From contig NZ_JAMOHY010000012.1 in assembly GCF_024448695.1 (NCBI RefSeq), positions 1 to 64,000 of the forward strand: a stretch of DNA of 64,000 nt, in the 5' to 3' direction. Positions 10,370 to 18,078 of the stretch are shown piece by piece (position 1 is the first letter of the stretch; each line of letters starts with the position of its first letter). The DNA is from Stutzerimonas stutzeri (GTDB lineage: Bacteria; Pseudomonadota; Gammaproteobacteria; Pseudomonadales; Pseudomonadaceae). The notes under the pieces were generated by a model that was not told the origin of the DNA, did not search any database, and was given only the letters and a program-made list of their open reading frames with translations. Both the position numbers and the translations under genes were made by a program.

Positions 10370-10377
10370 GACATAAT
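10350..10377 (+). promoter_or_regulatory. Predicted promoter of the APH/P-loop kinase gene
   Basis: TTGCAG (10350-10355), a 16-base spacer and CATAAT (10372-10377), about 70 bases before the ATG. Confidence 0.45.
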
Positions 10378-10447
10378 GGTGCGTTTTCAAACGGTGTGAG
10401 CTTCGTTCCGATATCCCTCACATGTTCGTACAACATACCTACAAGGA

Positions 10448-12013
10448 ATGACCGTGAGCCAAGCACTGATTGCCGCATTGCAAAATCCGGCCCTCTACTC
10501 CCATCCGGTCGACGGCTTCCGGGTCATCGAAACACATATTTCCTGGGTCATCCTGACCGGCACCTATGCCTACAAGATGAAAAAGCCGGTGGATTTCGGC
10601 TTTCTCGACTTTACCGAACTGGCCTCGCGCAAGCATTTCTGCGAGCAGGAACTGAATCTGAACCAGCGCATGGCGCCCGACCTGTATGTGCAGGTGCTGC
10701 CCATTACCGGCAGTGTTGAAGCTCCGGTTCTAGGCGGTGACGGCGAACCCATCGAATACCTGCTGCAAATGCACGAATTCCCGCAGACCCAGCTCCTGGC
10801 AGAAGTGCAGGCGCGCGGCGAGCTGGCCGACGCCCATATCGACGCCCTTGCCGAGCAGATCGCCCATTTCCACCAGGGCATTCCTCAGGTACCCGAAGGC
10901 CACCCGCTGAACAGTGCCGAGGCGATCGTCGCGCCCATGCGACAGAACTTCGAGCAGATCCGTCCCCTGCTAACCGAACAGGCCGACCTGCAACAGCTGG
11001 ATGCATTGATCGACTGGACAGAAACCAGCATCGAGCGCCTCTATCCTTTGCTGGAGCAGCGCAGTCAACAAGGTTTTATCCGCGAATGCCACGGCGACCT
11101 GCATCTGGGCAACGCTGCCCTGATCAACGACCAGGTGGTGTTGTTCGACTGTATCGAATTCAACGAACCCTTCCGCCTGATCGATATCGCTTCCGACGCC
11201 GCCTTCCTGGCAATGGATCTGGAAGATCGCGGCCTGAAGTGCCAGGCACGGCGCTTCCTCAATGACTGGCTGGAGCGCACCGGCGATTACGCCGCACTGG
11301 AGCTGATCAACCTGTACAAGGCCTACCGCGCCCTGGTGCGGGCCAAGGTCAACCTGTTCAGGCTGTACCAGGAGCAGGATGCAGTCGAGCGCAAGGTCAT
11401 CGTCCGCCAGTACCGCAGCTACGCCAACCTGGCGGAAAGCTACAGCGCGATTCCTTCACGCTTCCTGGCCATCACCCATGGGGTTTCGGCATCCGGCAAA
11501 AGCCATGTAGCCCTGCGCCTGGTCGAGGCGTTGGGGATGCTGAGATTGCGCTCTGATGTTGAACGCAAGCGCCTGCATGGCGAGCAACAGGAACAGTCCG
11601 AAGAACTGGGTACCGGCATCTACAGTGCCGAAGCCGGCGAGGCCACCTACCAACGACTGCACACCCTGGCCGAAGCCGCACTGCACGCAGGGTTCTCGGT
11701 CGTGATCGACGCAACCTACCTCAAGCAGCAGCAACGCCAGGCCGCCTGGCAAGTCGCAGAAGCCACTGGCGTACCGTTTCTCATCATCGATTGCGAAGCT
11801 CCCGATGCGGTTATCGAGCAGTGGCTTGCGCAGCGGCAGGTCGAAGGCAGCGATCCGTCCGACGCAACCATGGAGGTGGTCAAGGCACAGCAGGCCTCGC
11901 GCGAACCCCTGAGTGAAAGCGAGCAGCTGCTCAGCCGACGTCTGGACACGCCCGATGCCGCTAGCCTGGACAATCTACTGGCAGCCATTCGTCAGCGGCT
12001 GCCGGGGCTCTGA
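10448..12013 (+). CDS. Bifunctional APH-like kinase / P-loop ATPase protein
   Basis: A 521-residue fusion of two kinase folds. Residues 1 to about 330 resemble aminoglycoside phosphotransferase/choline kinase folds, with the catalytic loop HGDLHLGN at 215-222 and the metal-binding D234 in FDCIEF. Residues about 340-521 form a P-loop small-molecule kinase with Walker A GVSASGKS at 345-352. Both sets of catalytic residues look intact. The substrate is unknown; members of this family (COG2187 joined to COG0645) are often annotated as aminoglycoside phosphotransferases, but nothing here indicates drug resistance. The ATG has AAGGA just upstream. It is divergent from mrcB. Confidence 0.88.
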   Translation: MTVSQALIAALQNPALYSHPVDGFRVIETHISWVILTGTYAYKMKKPVDFGFLDFTELASRKHFCEQELNLNQRMAPDLYVQVLPITGSVEAPVLGGDGEPIEYLLQMHEFPQTQLLAEVQARGELADAHIDALAEQIAHFHQGIPQVPEGHPLNSAEAIVAPMRQNFEQIRPLLTEQADLQQLDALIDWTETSIERLYPLLEQRSQQGFIRECHGDLHLGNAALINDQVVLFDCIEFNEPFRLIDIASDAAFLAMDLEDRGLKCQARRFLNDWLERTGDYAALELINLYKAYRALVRAKVNLFRLYQEQDAVERKVIVRQYRSYANLAESYSAIPSRFLAITHGVSASGKSHVALRLVEALGMLRLRSDVERKRLHGEQQEQSEELGTGIYSAEAGEATYQRLHTLAEAALHAGFSVVIDATYLKQQQRQAAWQVAEATGVPFLIIDCEAPDAVIEQWLAQRQVEGSDPSDATMEVVKAQQASREPLSESEQLLSRRLDTPDAASLDNLLAAIRQRLPGL

Positions 12014-12193
12014 CAGTCGTCGCAGAGCGCCAGCTACTGAGGCAACAAACGCAACCTGTAGGCGCGGGCAGAAGCCGGCGCTGCCTCTATACTTGTGCAG
12101 GTCTGCCTGCGCAAAAGCGGGCTGTGGGCAGCGCTGAACGGCGGCGCAAGCCGCCCCACTTCCTCACCGGCCACCCTGGCCGATAAGGACGCC

Positions 12194-12466
12194 ATGCACG
12201 ACGAATTGCTGACCCTTAAAAACCTCGGCAAGACTTCCGCACAATGGCTGCACGCATCCGGCATCCATACTCTGGAAGACCTGCGCCGCCTCGGTGCGGT
12301 CGGTGCCTACCAGGCGGTCAAGTCTCGCGGCTTCAGCGCCTCTCGCGTACTGCTCTACGCCGTCGAGGGCGCCCTGCGCGATAGCGACTGGAAGGCGCTG
12401 CCTGCATCGGTCAAGGATGAACTGAACCGGCACCTGGACCCTTCCAGACACACCAACAAGAGCTAG
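12194..12466 (+). CDS. TfoX C-terminal-domain protein
   Basis: A 90-residue protein equivalent to only the C-terminal helical domain of TfoX/Sxy (LKNLGKTSAQWLHASGIHTLEDLRRLG, a helix-hairpin-helix-like region). The N-terminal TfoX domain is absent, as in many stand-alone pseudomonad members, so a role in competence cannot be assumed. I chose the ATG at 12194 because AAGGA lies five bases upstream; longer in-frame readings add low-complexity residues. A TATACT box near 12088-12093 may be its -10. Confidence 0.8.
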   Translation: MHDELLTLKNLGKTSAQWLHASGIHTLEDLRRLGAVGAYQAVKSRGFSASRVLLYAVEGALRDSDWKALPASVKDELNRHLDPSRHTNKS

Positions 12467-12573
12467 CTCACAACCTGCACGTGACGCGATTTACTCCTCG
12501 CCGGCGCGGCGCTTATTGTTGGCGCGCGCAACGCCCAACTATTTGTAAGCTCGTTTGTTCAAGGATTACCGTC

Positions 12574-13371
12574 ATGTATCTACTCGGAGAACAGCCAGCC
12601 TACGCCGACCGCCTGATCAATCGCCTGCAGGAAATCCCAGCCCAGCTGCTGGAAGGCCTGACGCCATCCGGTGCGACTATCGAGATCGGCAGCTCCGAGG
12701 ACCTGAACGGAGAACTGCCCGGTCAGCAGCTGTTTATCATCGAAAGCGGGCTGCTGCATGCGCTGGTCGATGAAAGACCCTTGTTTTATCTGCAGGAAGG
12801 CGACCTTCTCGGCCTGCGCCAGGGTATAGAGCTTCCCGACTGCCGCTACCGCAGCGATGAATCGATTCGCCTGATTCCTTATTCACGCAGTGCCGTATTT
12901 CGCCATATCCATGCTGACCAGCAGCGTCAGGAACTCTTTACCCAGTACCTTATTGGCCAGACGGCGCTGCTCTCTGACGCACTGGCGCGCCTGAAGCAGC
13001 CGGAGATTCAGCCGACGACGGGCTTCCAGCACTTCGCCGCAGGCCAGAAGCTGATTCTCCAGGGGGATGATGCAGAGCATGTCTTCATCATCATCGAAGG
13101 CCATGCCGACGCGATTGTCGACGGACAGAAGGTTGGCGACGTACAGCGGGATGAAATATTCGGGGCGATGGCCGTGTTCACCCGCGAAAAGCGCAGCGCC
13201 ACCGTCATGGCCACAACCCCCTGTACGGTCATGGTGATCCCCAAGGATCAGTTTCTCAGTCTGATGCAAAGCAATCCGAAGATCGCCCATAGCCTGATCG
13301 AAAGCATGGCCCGACGCATCGACCTGCTGAACAAGGAAGTTACTCAGCTGCGACTGCCTATCACTGCCTGA
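12574..13371 (+). CDS. cbpA: Cyclic nucleotide-binding protein CbpA
   Basis: A 265-residue cytoplasmic protein with two cyclic-nucleotide-binding-like domains. The N-terminal one is degenerate (about residues 10-130). The C-terminal one (about 145-250) has a phosphate-binding cassette IFGAMAVFTREKRSATV, with the key Arg and Ser-Ala kept. No DNA-binding domain follows, so it is not a Crp-type regulator. Its position directly upstream of prrF matches cbpA (PA4704) of P. aeruginosa, a cAMP-binding protein whose expression depends on Vfr. AAGGA precedes the chosen ATG. Confidence 0.88.
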   Translation: MYLLGEQPAYADRLINRLQEIPAQLLEGLTPSGATIEIGSSEDLNGELPGQQLFIIESGLLHALVDERPLFYLQEGDLLGLRQGIELPDCRYRSDESIRLIPYSRSAVFRHIHADQQRQELFTQYLIGQTALLSDALARLKQPEIQPTTGFQHFAAGQKLILQGDDAEHVFIIIEGHADAIVDGQKVGDVQRDEIFGAMAVFTREKRSATVMATTPCTVMVIPKDQFLSLMQSNPKIAHSLIESMARRIDLLNKEVTQLRLPITA

Positions 13372-13450
13372 GCATTTACGCGCGGTATCTCGGCATGCAG
13401 CGGGCTCCAGGGCCAGCTTAAAAATGTCGGATTTATTTTAGAGATGCCCG

Positions 13451-13478
13451 TTGACACCGAAATGAGAATTGTTACTAT
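13451..13478 (+). promoter_or_regulatory. prrF promoter
   Basis: TTGACA (13451-13456), a 16-base spacer and TACTAT (13473-13478); the predicted start is about 13485. Confidence 0.8.
13458..13476 (+). promoter_or_regulatory. Fur box overlapping the prrF promoter
   Basis: The 19 bases match the Fur consensus (GATAATGATAATCATTATC) at 11 positions and fill the spacer up to the -10. This is the arrangement expected for iron-dependent repression. Confidence 0.75.
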
Positions 13479-13484
13479 TAACGC

Positions 13485-13597
13485 AACTGATCGCAAGGTC
13501 AGCCGGTAAGTTGGAGGGTCCAGGCAGTCGATCTTTCAGGTTATCTCCTCATCAAGCTAATCACGGTTTTGACCCGGCTCTTGCCGGGTCTTTTTTT
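13485..13597 (+). ncRNA. prrF: PrrF-type iron-responsive small RNA
   Basis: A transcript of about 113 nt between cbpA and a ChaN-type lipoprotein gene. It starts at a Fur-box promoter, contains the PrrF-like segments GCCGGTAAGTTGGAG and CAGGCAGTCGATCTTTCAG and ends at a strong terminator. PrrF RNAs are the pseudomonad counterpart of RyhB: they are made when iron is scarce, act with Hfq and repress iron-containing proteins. In P. aeruginosa two copies stand in tandem here; I find only one, so the heme-responsive PrrH read-through RNA could not be formed. Identity is from remembered sequence, context and architecture. Confidence 0.9.
13571..13597 (+). terminator. Rho-independent terminator of prrF
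   Basis: An 8-bp stem GACCCGGC/GCCGGGTC with a four-base loop (13571-13590), followed by seven T residues. Confidence 0.93.
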
Positions 13598-13608
13598 ATC
13601 CACGCAGA

Positions 13609-14493
13609 TTATTCTGCCTTGTCACGCCACTTCGCACAGTGGTCCTGCTGCGGCTGTGACGGCGTGAACCAGACGAAGTCAGCCTGTTCGGCACGCACCG
13701 CCTCTCCTACTTCAGCAAGTATCAGTACGCGCAGGTCGTGCACGCTTGCCTGCTCCTGCAGATAAAGCGGCACCCCTAAATCACGCCGAACATGAAAGGT
13801 GCCCGCCAGTAGCACCGCAGGCTTTGGCGCGGCAGCCAGCTGCTGCGCCATACGCTTGTCACGCTGTTGCTGCACGGCGAGCATCGCCGGCAACTGCGTT
13901 TCGGGAAGCATCTGGCAATGCGATGCGCGAATCTGCTCCAGCAATGCGGCCTGAACAGGCGGCGCAGACGGCGCACCGGTCACTGTCGGCACGTCACGAT
14001 AGATACTGGATATCTCGGTCCGGTCCAGATTCGCGTGTAACAGCGGATAAGGCTGTGCCAGCCCATATTCCACCAGCGGCGCATAGAGCGCCCAGTCCCA
14101 GCCCTGCTGCCAGCCCAGCGCTGCAGGCAGGTCGGCAGGAGGCTCTGCCTGATTTATCAGGCCCTGAACCTGAGCGACCTTCTGCTGCTGATCCGGGTTG
14201 AGCATCTCCAGCAGAACACTGCCCTGTTCGCGTTGCTGCGCCAGGGCTTGCAGTAACCAGAGCTGCAGTGCGTGATGATCGGGGTTGTCATGGCGCTCCC
14301 CCACCAGCACCTGATCGCTGCCGGCCAACTCGTCCAGCAGCTGTTGCGGCGTGAGCGACATACCGCTGCGCAGGTCAATGATCATTCCGAGATCGGCATG
14401 TTCCAGCCCCTCGGGGCTTTGCCATACGGGCAGCGGTGGAGCCGACTGACAGGCAGCAAGCAGAACCACAATCAAGGGCAGTAAAAATCGCAT
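13609..14493 (-). CDS. ChaN-family haem/iron-regulated lipoprotein
   Basis: A 294-residue lipoprotein with signal peptide MRFLLPLIVVLLAAC (lipobox LAAC, Cys15). The ChaN/Tiki-fold domain has the motif GERHDNPDHHALQ near residue 70 and the conserved LAGTFHVRRDLGVP near the C-terminus. ChaN of Campylobacter binds haem. In P. aeruginosa the gene next to prrF is phuW of the haem-uptake operon, which I recall as the same family, but no phuR/phuSTUV genes are present here. Position beside Fur-controlled prrF supports an iron role; I see no Fur box of its own. The start is set by GAGGA six bases upstream. Confidence 0.82.
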   Translation of the reverse strand: MRFLLPLIVVLLAACQSAPPLPVWQSPEGLEHADLGMIIDLRSGMSLTPQQLLDELAGSDQVLVGERHDNPDHHALQLWLLQALAQQREQGSVLLEMLNPDQQQKVAQVQGLINQAEPPADLPAALGWQQGWDWALYAPLVEYGLAQPYPLLHANLDRTEISSIYRDVPTVTGAPSAPPVQAALLEQIRASHCQMLPETQLPAMLAVQQQRDKRMAQQLAAAPKPAVLLAGTFHVRRDLGVPLYLQEQASVHDLRVLILAEVGEAVRAEQADFVWFTPSQPQQDHCAKWRDKAE

Positions 14494-14616
14494 CAGTATT
14501 CCTCGACGGACATAGCCGGTCAGATCAACAGGTGAATTCAAAGCCACGATATCGGTGGCCACCCAGCATGAAAAGATCGCTCCGGGTAATATCGCAACTC
14601 ACCAGAAGGAGCCTGC

Positions 14617-14943
14617 ATGATTCGTTTATGCGCAGCGAGCCTGATTGCCGAAGGTCACAGCAAAGGCTTTGAAGTCAATGGCCAGCGCCTGTTCGCCGTG
14701 CGCAAGGATGGCGTCGTACATGTTTACGAGAACCGCTGCCCGCACCGCCAGATCCCGCTGGAGTGGCTCCCGGACCAGTTTCTCGATATCAGCGGCAGCC
14801 TGATCCAGTGCGCAACCCATGGTGCGCTGTTTCTGATCGACAGTGGCGAGTGCGTCGCCGGGCCCTGCGCAGGGCAAGCGTTACGCGCGCTGCACTGCTG
14901 CGAACGGGACGGCATTATCTGGTTGCAAAGTGAAGAGCTGTAG
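14617..14943 (+). CDS. Small Rieske [2Fe-2S] protein
   Basis: A 108-residue stand-alone Rieske domain of the dioxygenase-ferredoxin kind, with ligands C41 and H43 (CPH) and C65 and H68 (CATH). The second binding loop lacks the disulfide cysteines of respiratory Rieske proteins, so a soluble cytoplasmic electron carrier is likely. It has no signal peptide and no oxygenase genes next to it, so its partner is unknown. The ATG has AGAAGGAG in good position. It is divergent from the ChaN-type gene by about 120 bases. Confidence 0.88.
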   Translation: MIRLCAASLIAEGHSKGFEVNGQRLFAVRKDGVVHVYENRCPHRQIPLEWLPDQFLDISGSLIQCATHGALFLIDSGECVAGPCAGQALRALHCCERDGIIWLQSEEL

Positions 14944-15072
14944 CAGGTCGTTGAAAAACGTAGGCGAAGCTGGCAAAAACAGGCAAGGACGCGGAGTTTA
15001 GCGGTCTAAACGAGCAGTTCGAGCCTGTTTTTAACGCAGTATCGCCAACGCAGATAGTTATTCAGCGGTCTG
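14944..15072. repeat. MITE-like intergenic inverted repeat
   Basis: About 130 bases that fold back on themselves: outer arms with imperfect match, an exact inner pair AAAAACAGGC (14975-14984) / GCCTGTTTTT (15023-15032), and a centre GTTTAG-CGGT-CTAAAC (14996-15011). It has no coding capacity. It resembles small non-autonomous elements scattered between genes in the P. stutzeri group. Confidence 0.6.
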
Positions 15073-15141
15073 GTAGTGCGACCTTGCGCCCAAGCGGCCA
15101 CCCACCACGTTGGGTATCATGCCCCCATTGTTGCCTGCGAG

Positions 15142-16917
15142 ATGACCATGCGCCGTTTGCTGAGTCTGCTGATCCTGCTGTTCGCCCTTCCCGCCACCGC
15201 GAGTCTGTTCGACAGTCGCCCCAGTTCCACGCTGGGAGGCCTTAACAACAGCGCGGACTTTCTGCCGGTGCATGAAGCCTTCCGCCTGAGCCTGGTGGAC
15301 GCCACCCCGGAGCGGATCCAGCTGCGCTTCGTCGGTGCCGAAGGCTATTACCTCTATCGGCATCGATTCCAGTTCAAGGCCGACGACGCCAGCGTGATCA
15401 TTGGCGAGGCACAGCTGCCGGAAGGTGTCCAAAAGACCGACGAGTACTTCGGTGAAATCGAAGCCTACTACGGCGTTCTCGATATCAATTTACCGGTACA
15501 GAACCCCGACAACAGGCCTTTCACGCTGCAAGTCGGTTACCAGGGCTGCGCCGACAAGGGGCTCTGCTACCCGCCGGAAACCCAGAGCTTTCGCATCGCT
15601 GCAGACGGCACTCCAGCAGCCGTCGGCACCAGCAGCGATAGCGACACCACTGACACCCTGTCCTGGCGCTCGGTCGCACTGTTCTTCCTCGCCGGACTGG
15701 GCCTGACTTTCACCCCCTGCGTATTGCCGATGCTGCCGATTCTTTCCGGCGTGGTGCTGCGCGGCCAGACTCGCGGTATGCGCAGTTTCCTGCTGTCGCT
15801 TGCCTATGTACTGCCGATGGCGGGAGGGTTTGCCCTGCTCGGTGCCCTGATGGGCGTGTTCGGCGCTGAACTGAATCTGCAGGCACGCCTGCAATCGCCC
15901 TGGATACTGGTACCTTTTGCGTTCTTCTTCGTGCTTTTTGCGCTGGCCATGTTTGGCCTGTTCGAACTGCGCCTGCCTCAGTTTCTGAGCAGCCGCCTAG
16001 ACCGCTTGGCCGGCAATGCCAAGGGCGGCTCATTCATGGGCGCTGCGCTGCTGGGTACCGTTTCCAGCCTGCTGGTATCACCTTGTGTATCCGCGCCGCT
16101 GGCCGGCGCACTGCTCTACATCAGCGCCAGTGGCGATGCCCTGGGCGGCGGCCTGAAGCTCTTCGCCCTGGGCCTGGGCATGGGCGCACCGCTGGTAGTG
16201 TTCGCCACCGGTGGCGGCGCACTGCTGCCCAAGAGCGGCCCCTGGATGCTCACGGTACGCAACGTTTTCGGTGTTCTGCTGCTCGCCGTGGCGGTGTGGA
16301 TGCTCGAACGCGTGCTGCCGGGGTCCCTGGCACTGGCCTTGTGGGGACTACTCGCCGCTGGCGCAGCGCTATTCCTCGGCACCCTGGAGTTCACCTCCAA
16401 AACACCACGACAGAAGCTCGCACAACTGCTGGGCCTGGTGTTACTGGTCTACGCCCTGGCTGCCTGGGTCGGTGCGCTGCAAGGTGGCTCAGACCCGCTG
16501 CGGCCACTGCCGCGCGCCACACTGGCTGCAGGCAGTACCGTGGAAGCGGAGGGCTGGCATACCCTCTCGACACCGGCGGCTCTCGACGCGCAACTCTTGG
16601 CGGCGCGCGCCGCCGGACAACCACTCATGCTCGACTGGTATGCCGACTGGTGTATCAGTTGCAAGGTGATTGAGCGCGAAGTATTTGCCGACCCACTGAT
16701 CGCCCCGCGCCTGGCCGACTATCGCCTGATTCGCTTTGACATCACCGACAGCAATGCGGAACAGCGCGCCCTGCTGGATCGCTACAAGCTGTTCGGCCCG
16801 CCCGCTGTGCTCTTCTTCGATGGCGCCGGGCAGGAAATGAACGAAATCCGCGTCGTCGGTGAAATCACTGCCAGGCAGTTCACCGAACGCCTGGACCGCG
16901 CCGAGGCCTTGCGCTGA
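15142..16917 (+). CDS. dsbD: Thiol:disulfide interchange protein DsbD (DipZ)
   Basis: DsbD carries reducing power from cytoplasmic thioredoxin across the inner membrane to DsbC, DsbG and cytochrome c maturation. The 591 residues show a signal peptide (to about residue 20), the periplasmic alpha domain with the cysteine pair C136/C142 (CADKGLCYPP), eight membrane segments with the reactive C193 in TPCVLPM and its partner in VSPCVSAPL, and a C-terminal thioredoxin domain with WCISC (C504/C507). All six redox cysteines are present. I chose the ATG at 15142; the one two codons later is equally possible. It immediately follows the MITE-like repeat. Confidence 0.95.
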   Translation: MTMRRLLSLLILLFALPATASLFDSRPSSTLGGLNNSADFLPVHEAFRLSLVDATPERIQLRFVGAEGYYLYRHRFQFKADDASVIIGEAQLPEGVQKTDEYFGEIEAYYGVLDINLPVQNPDNRPFTLQVGYQGCADKGLCYPPETQSFRIAADGTPAAVGTSSDSDTTDTLSWRSVALFFLAGLGLTFTPCVLPMLPILSGVVLRGQTRGMRSFLLSLAYVLPMAGGFALLGALMGVFGAELNLQARLQSPWILVPFAFFFVLFALAMFGLFELRLPQFLSSRLDRLAGNAKGGSFMGAALLGTVSSLLVSPCVSAPLAGALLYISASGDALGGGLKLFALGLGMGAPLVVFATGGGALLPKSGPWMLTVRNVFGVLLLAVAVWMLERVLPGSLALALWGLLAAGAALFLGTLEFTSKTPRQKLAQLLGLVLLVYALAAWVGALQGGSDPLRPLPRATLAAGSTVEAEGWHTLSTPAALDAQLLAARAAGQPLMLDWYADWCISCKVIEREVFADPLIAPRLADYRLIRFDITDSNAEQRALLDRYKLFGPPAVLFFDGAGQEMNEIRVVGEITARQFTERLDRAEALR

Positions 16918-17083
16918 GGGCGAATACGCTGAAATCCCTGCAGCAAACTCCAGCCATAATGCGGGCATTTACGCCGATTGCAGCATGACTGGACAGTCAA
17001 CCCCCGCTTCATGCATAGTTTTTCCCCTTACTGGTCGGCCCAGCCTCTACCGGCACGACCGCGCATAAAAACAAGGAACATTC

Positions 17084-17527
17084 ATGGCGACCTTTCTGGT
17101 CCTTCATGGCCCCAACCTGAATCTGCTTGGCACACGCGAACCCGGTGTCTATGGCGCGGTGACGCTGGCACAGATCAACCAGGACCTCGAACAGCGTGCT
17201 CGCGACGCTGGCCATCATCTGTTGCACCTGCAATCCAATGCAGAGTACGAACTGATCGAGCGCATCCACGCTGCACGCAGCGAAGGCGTGGACTTTATCC
17301 TGATCAATCCGGCGGCATTCACACATACCAGCGTCGCGTTACGTGACGCGTTGCTGGCAGTGAGCATCCCATTCATCGAAGTGCACCTCTCCAACGTGCA
17401 CAAGCGTGAACCATTCCGCCATCACTCCTACTTTTCGGATGTCGCGGTAGGCGTGATCTGCGGCCTTGGCGCCAGCGGCTATCGGCTGGCATTGGAGGCC
17501 GCCCTGGAACACCTCGCTGCTTCCTGA
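17084..17527 (+). CDS. aroQ: Type II 3-dehydroquinate dehydratase
   Basis: This dodecameric shikimate-pathway enzyme dehydrates 3-dehydroquinate. The 147 residues match the family length. Key residues are visible: the catalytic Tyr in GVYGA (about residue 23), the flexible lid around GTREPGVYG, Asn and Ala in INPAAFTH and the His of [17 protein letters not shown] precedes the ATG. The adjoining accB-accC pair on the same strand is the usual pseudomonad arrangement. Confidence 0.96.
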   Translation: MATFLVLHGPNLNLLGTREPGVYGAVTLAQINQDLEQRARDAGHHLLHLQSNAEYELIERIHAARSEGVDFILINPAAFTHTSVALRDALLAVSIPFIEVHLSNVHKREPFRHHSYFSDVAVGVICGLGASGYRLALEAALEHLAAS

Positions 17528-17605
17528 CGGGCCTGCGCGCAAGCATGCCGGGGCTCGACAAGCGAGCGGCAATACCCTTTGAACTTACCTGGGAGTCAAC
17601 GCTTC

Positions 17606-18061
17606 ATGGATATTCGCAAAGTCAAGAAACTGATCGAACTGCTGGAAGAGTCGGGCATCGACGAACTGGAGATCCACGAGGGCGAAGAGTCGGTGCGCAT
17701 CAGCCGCCACAGCAAGCAAGTGGCCATGCAGCAGCCGTTCTACGCTCAGGCCCCCGCCGCCCCGGCACCTGCGCCCGTAGCCGCCGCACCCGTTGCTGAT
17801 GCCGCTCCGGTCGCACCGAAGCTGAACGGCACCGTCGTCCGCTCGCCGATGGTTGGCACCTTCTACCGCGCCTCCTCGCCGGAATCCAAGCCGTTCGCCG
17901 ATGTCGGCCAGAGCGTCAAGAAAGGCGACATCCTCTGCATCGTCGAAGCCATGAAGATGATGAACCACATCGAGGCCGAAACCAGCGGCACCATCGAATC
18001 CATCCTGGTGGAGAATGGTCAGCCGGTCGAATACGACCAGCCGCTGTTCACCATCGTTTGA
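17606..18061 (+). CDS. accB: Biotin carboxyl carrier protein of acetyl-CoA carboxylase
   Basis: The BCCP subunit carries biotin between AccC and AccA/AccD in the first committed step of fatty-acid synthesis. The 151 residues have an N-terminal oligomerisation helix, an Ala/Pro-rich hinge (about 48-70) and the C-terminal biotinyl domain with VEAMKMM, where K117 is the biotinylated lysine. An upstream in-frame start adds nine atypical residues; the ATG at 17606 gives the conserved [10 protein letters not shown] and has GGGAG upstream. accC starts 18 bases later. Confidence 0.96.
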   Translation: MDIRKVKKLIELLEESGIDELEIHEGEESVRISRHSKQVAMQQPFYAQAPAAPAPAPVAAAPVADAAPVAPKLNGTVVRSPMVGTFYRASSPESKPFADVGQSVKKGDILCIVEAMKMMNHIEAETSGTIESILVENGQPVEYDQPLFTIV

Positions 18062-18078
18062 ACCGCGGAGAGCCAGCG

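Noticed and set aside
10448-12013. Aminoglycoside resistance gene
   Set aside because: Despite the APH-like fold, the fused P-loop domain, core-genome position and normal codon use indicate a housekeeping enzyme, not an acquired resistance determinant.
12467-12573. A Vfr (cAMP receptor) site upstream of cbpA
   Set aside because: P. aeruginosa cbpA depends on Vfr, but I could not find a convincing TGTGA-N6-TCACA-like site here.
13494-13765. Open frames crossing prrF on the plus strand
   Set aside because: The region is explained by a Fur-controlled sRNA with its own terminator; the frames run into the ChaN gene in antisense.
14494-14616. A Fur box for the ChaN-type gene
   Set aside because: No 19-base stretch in the divergent region resembles the Fur consensus as the prrF site does.
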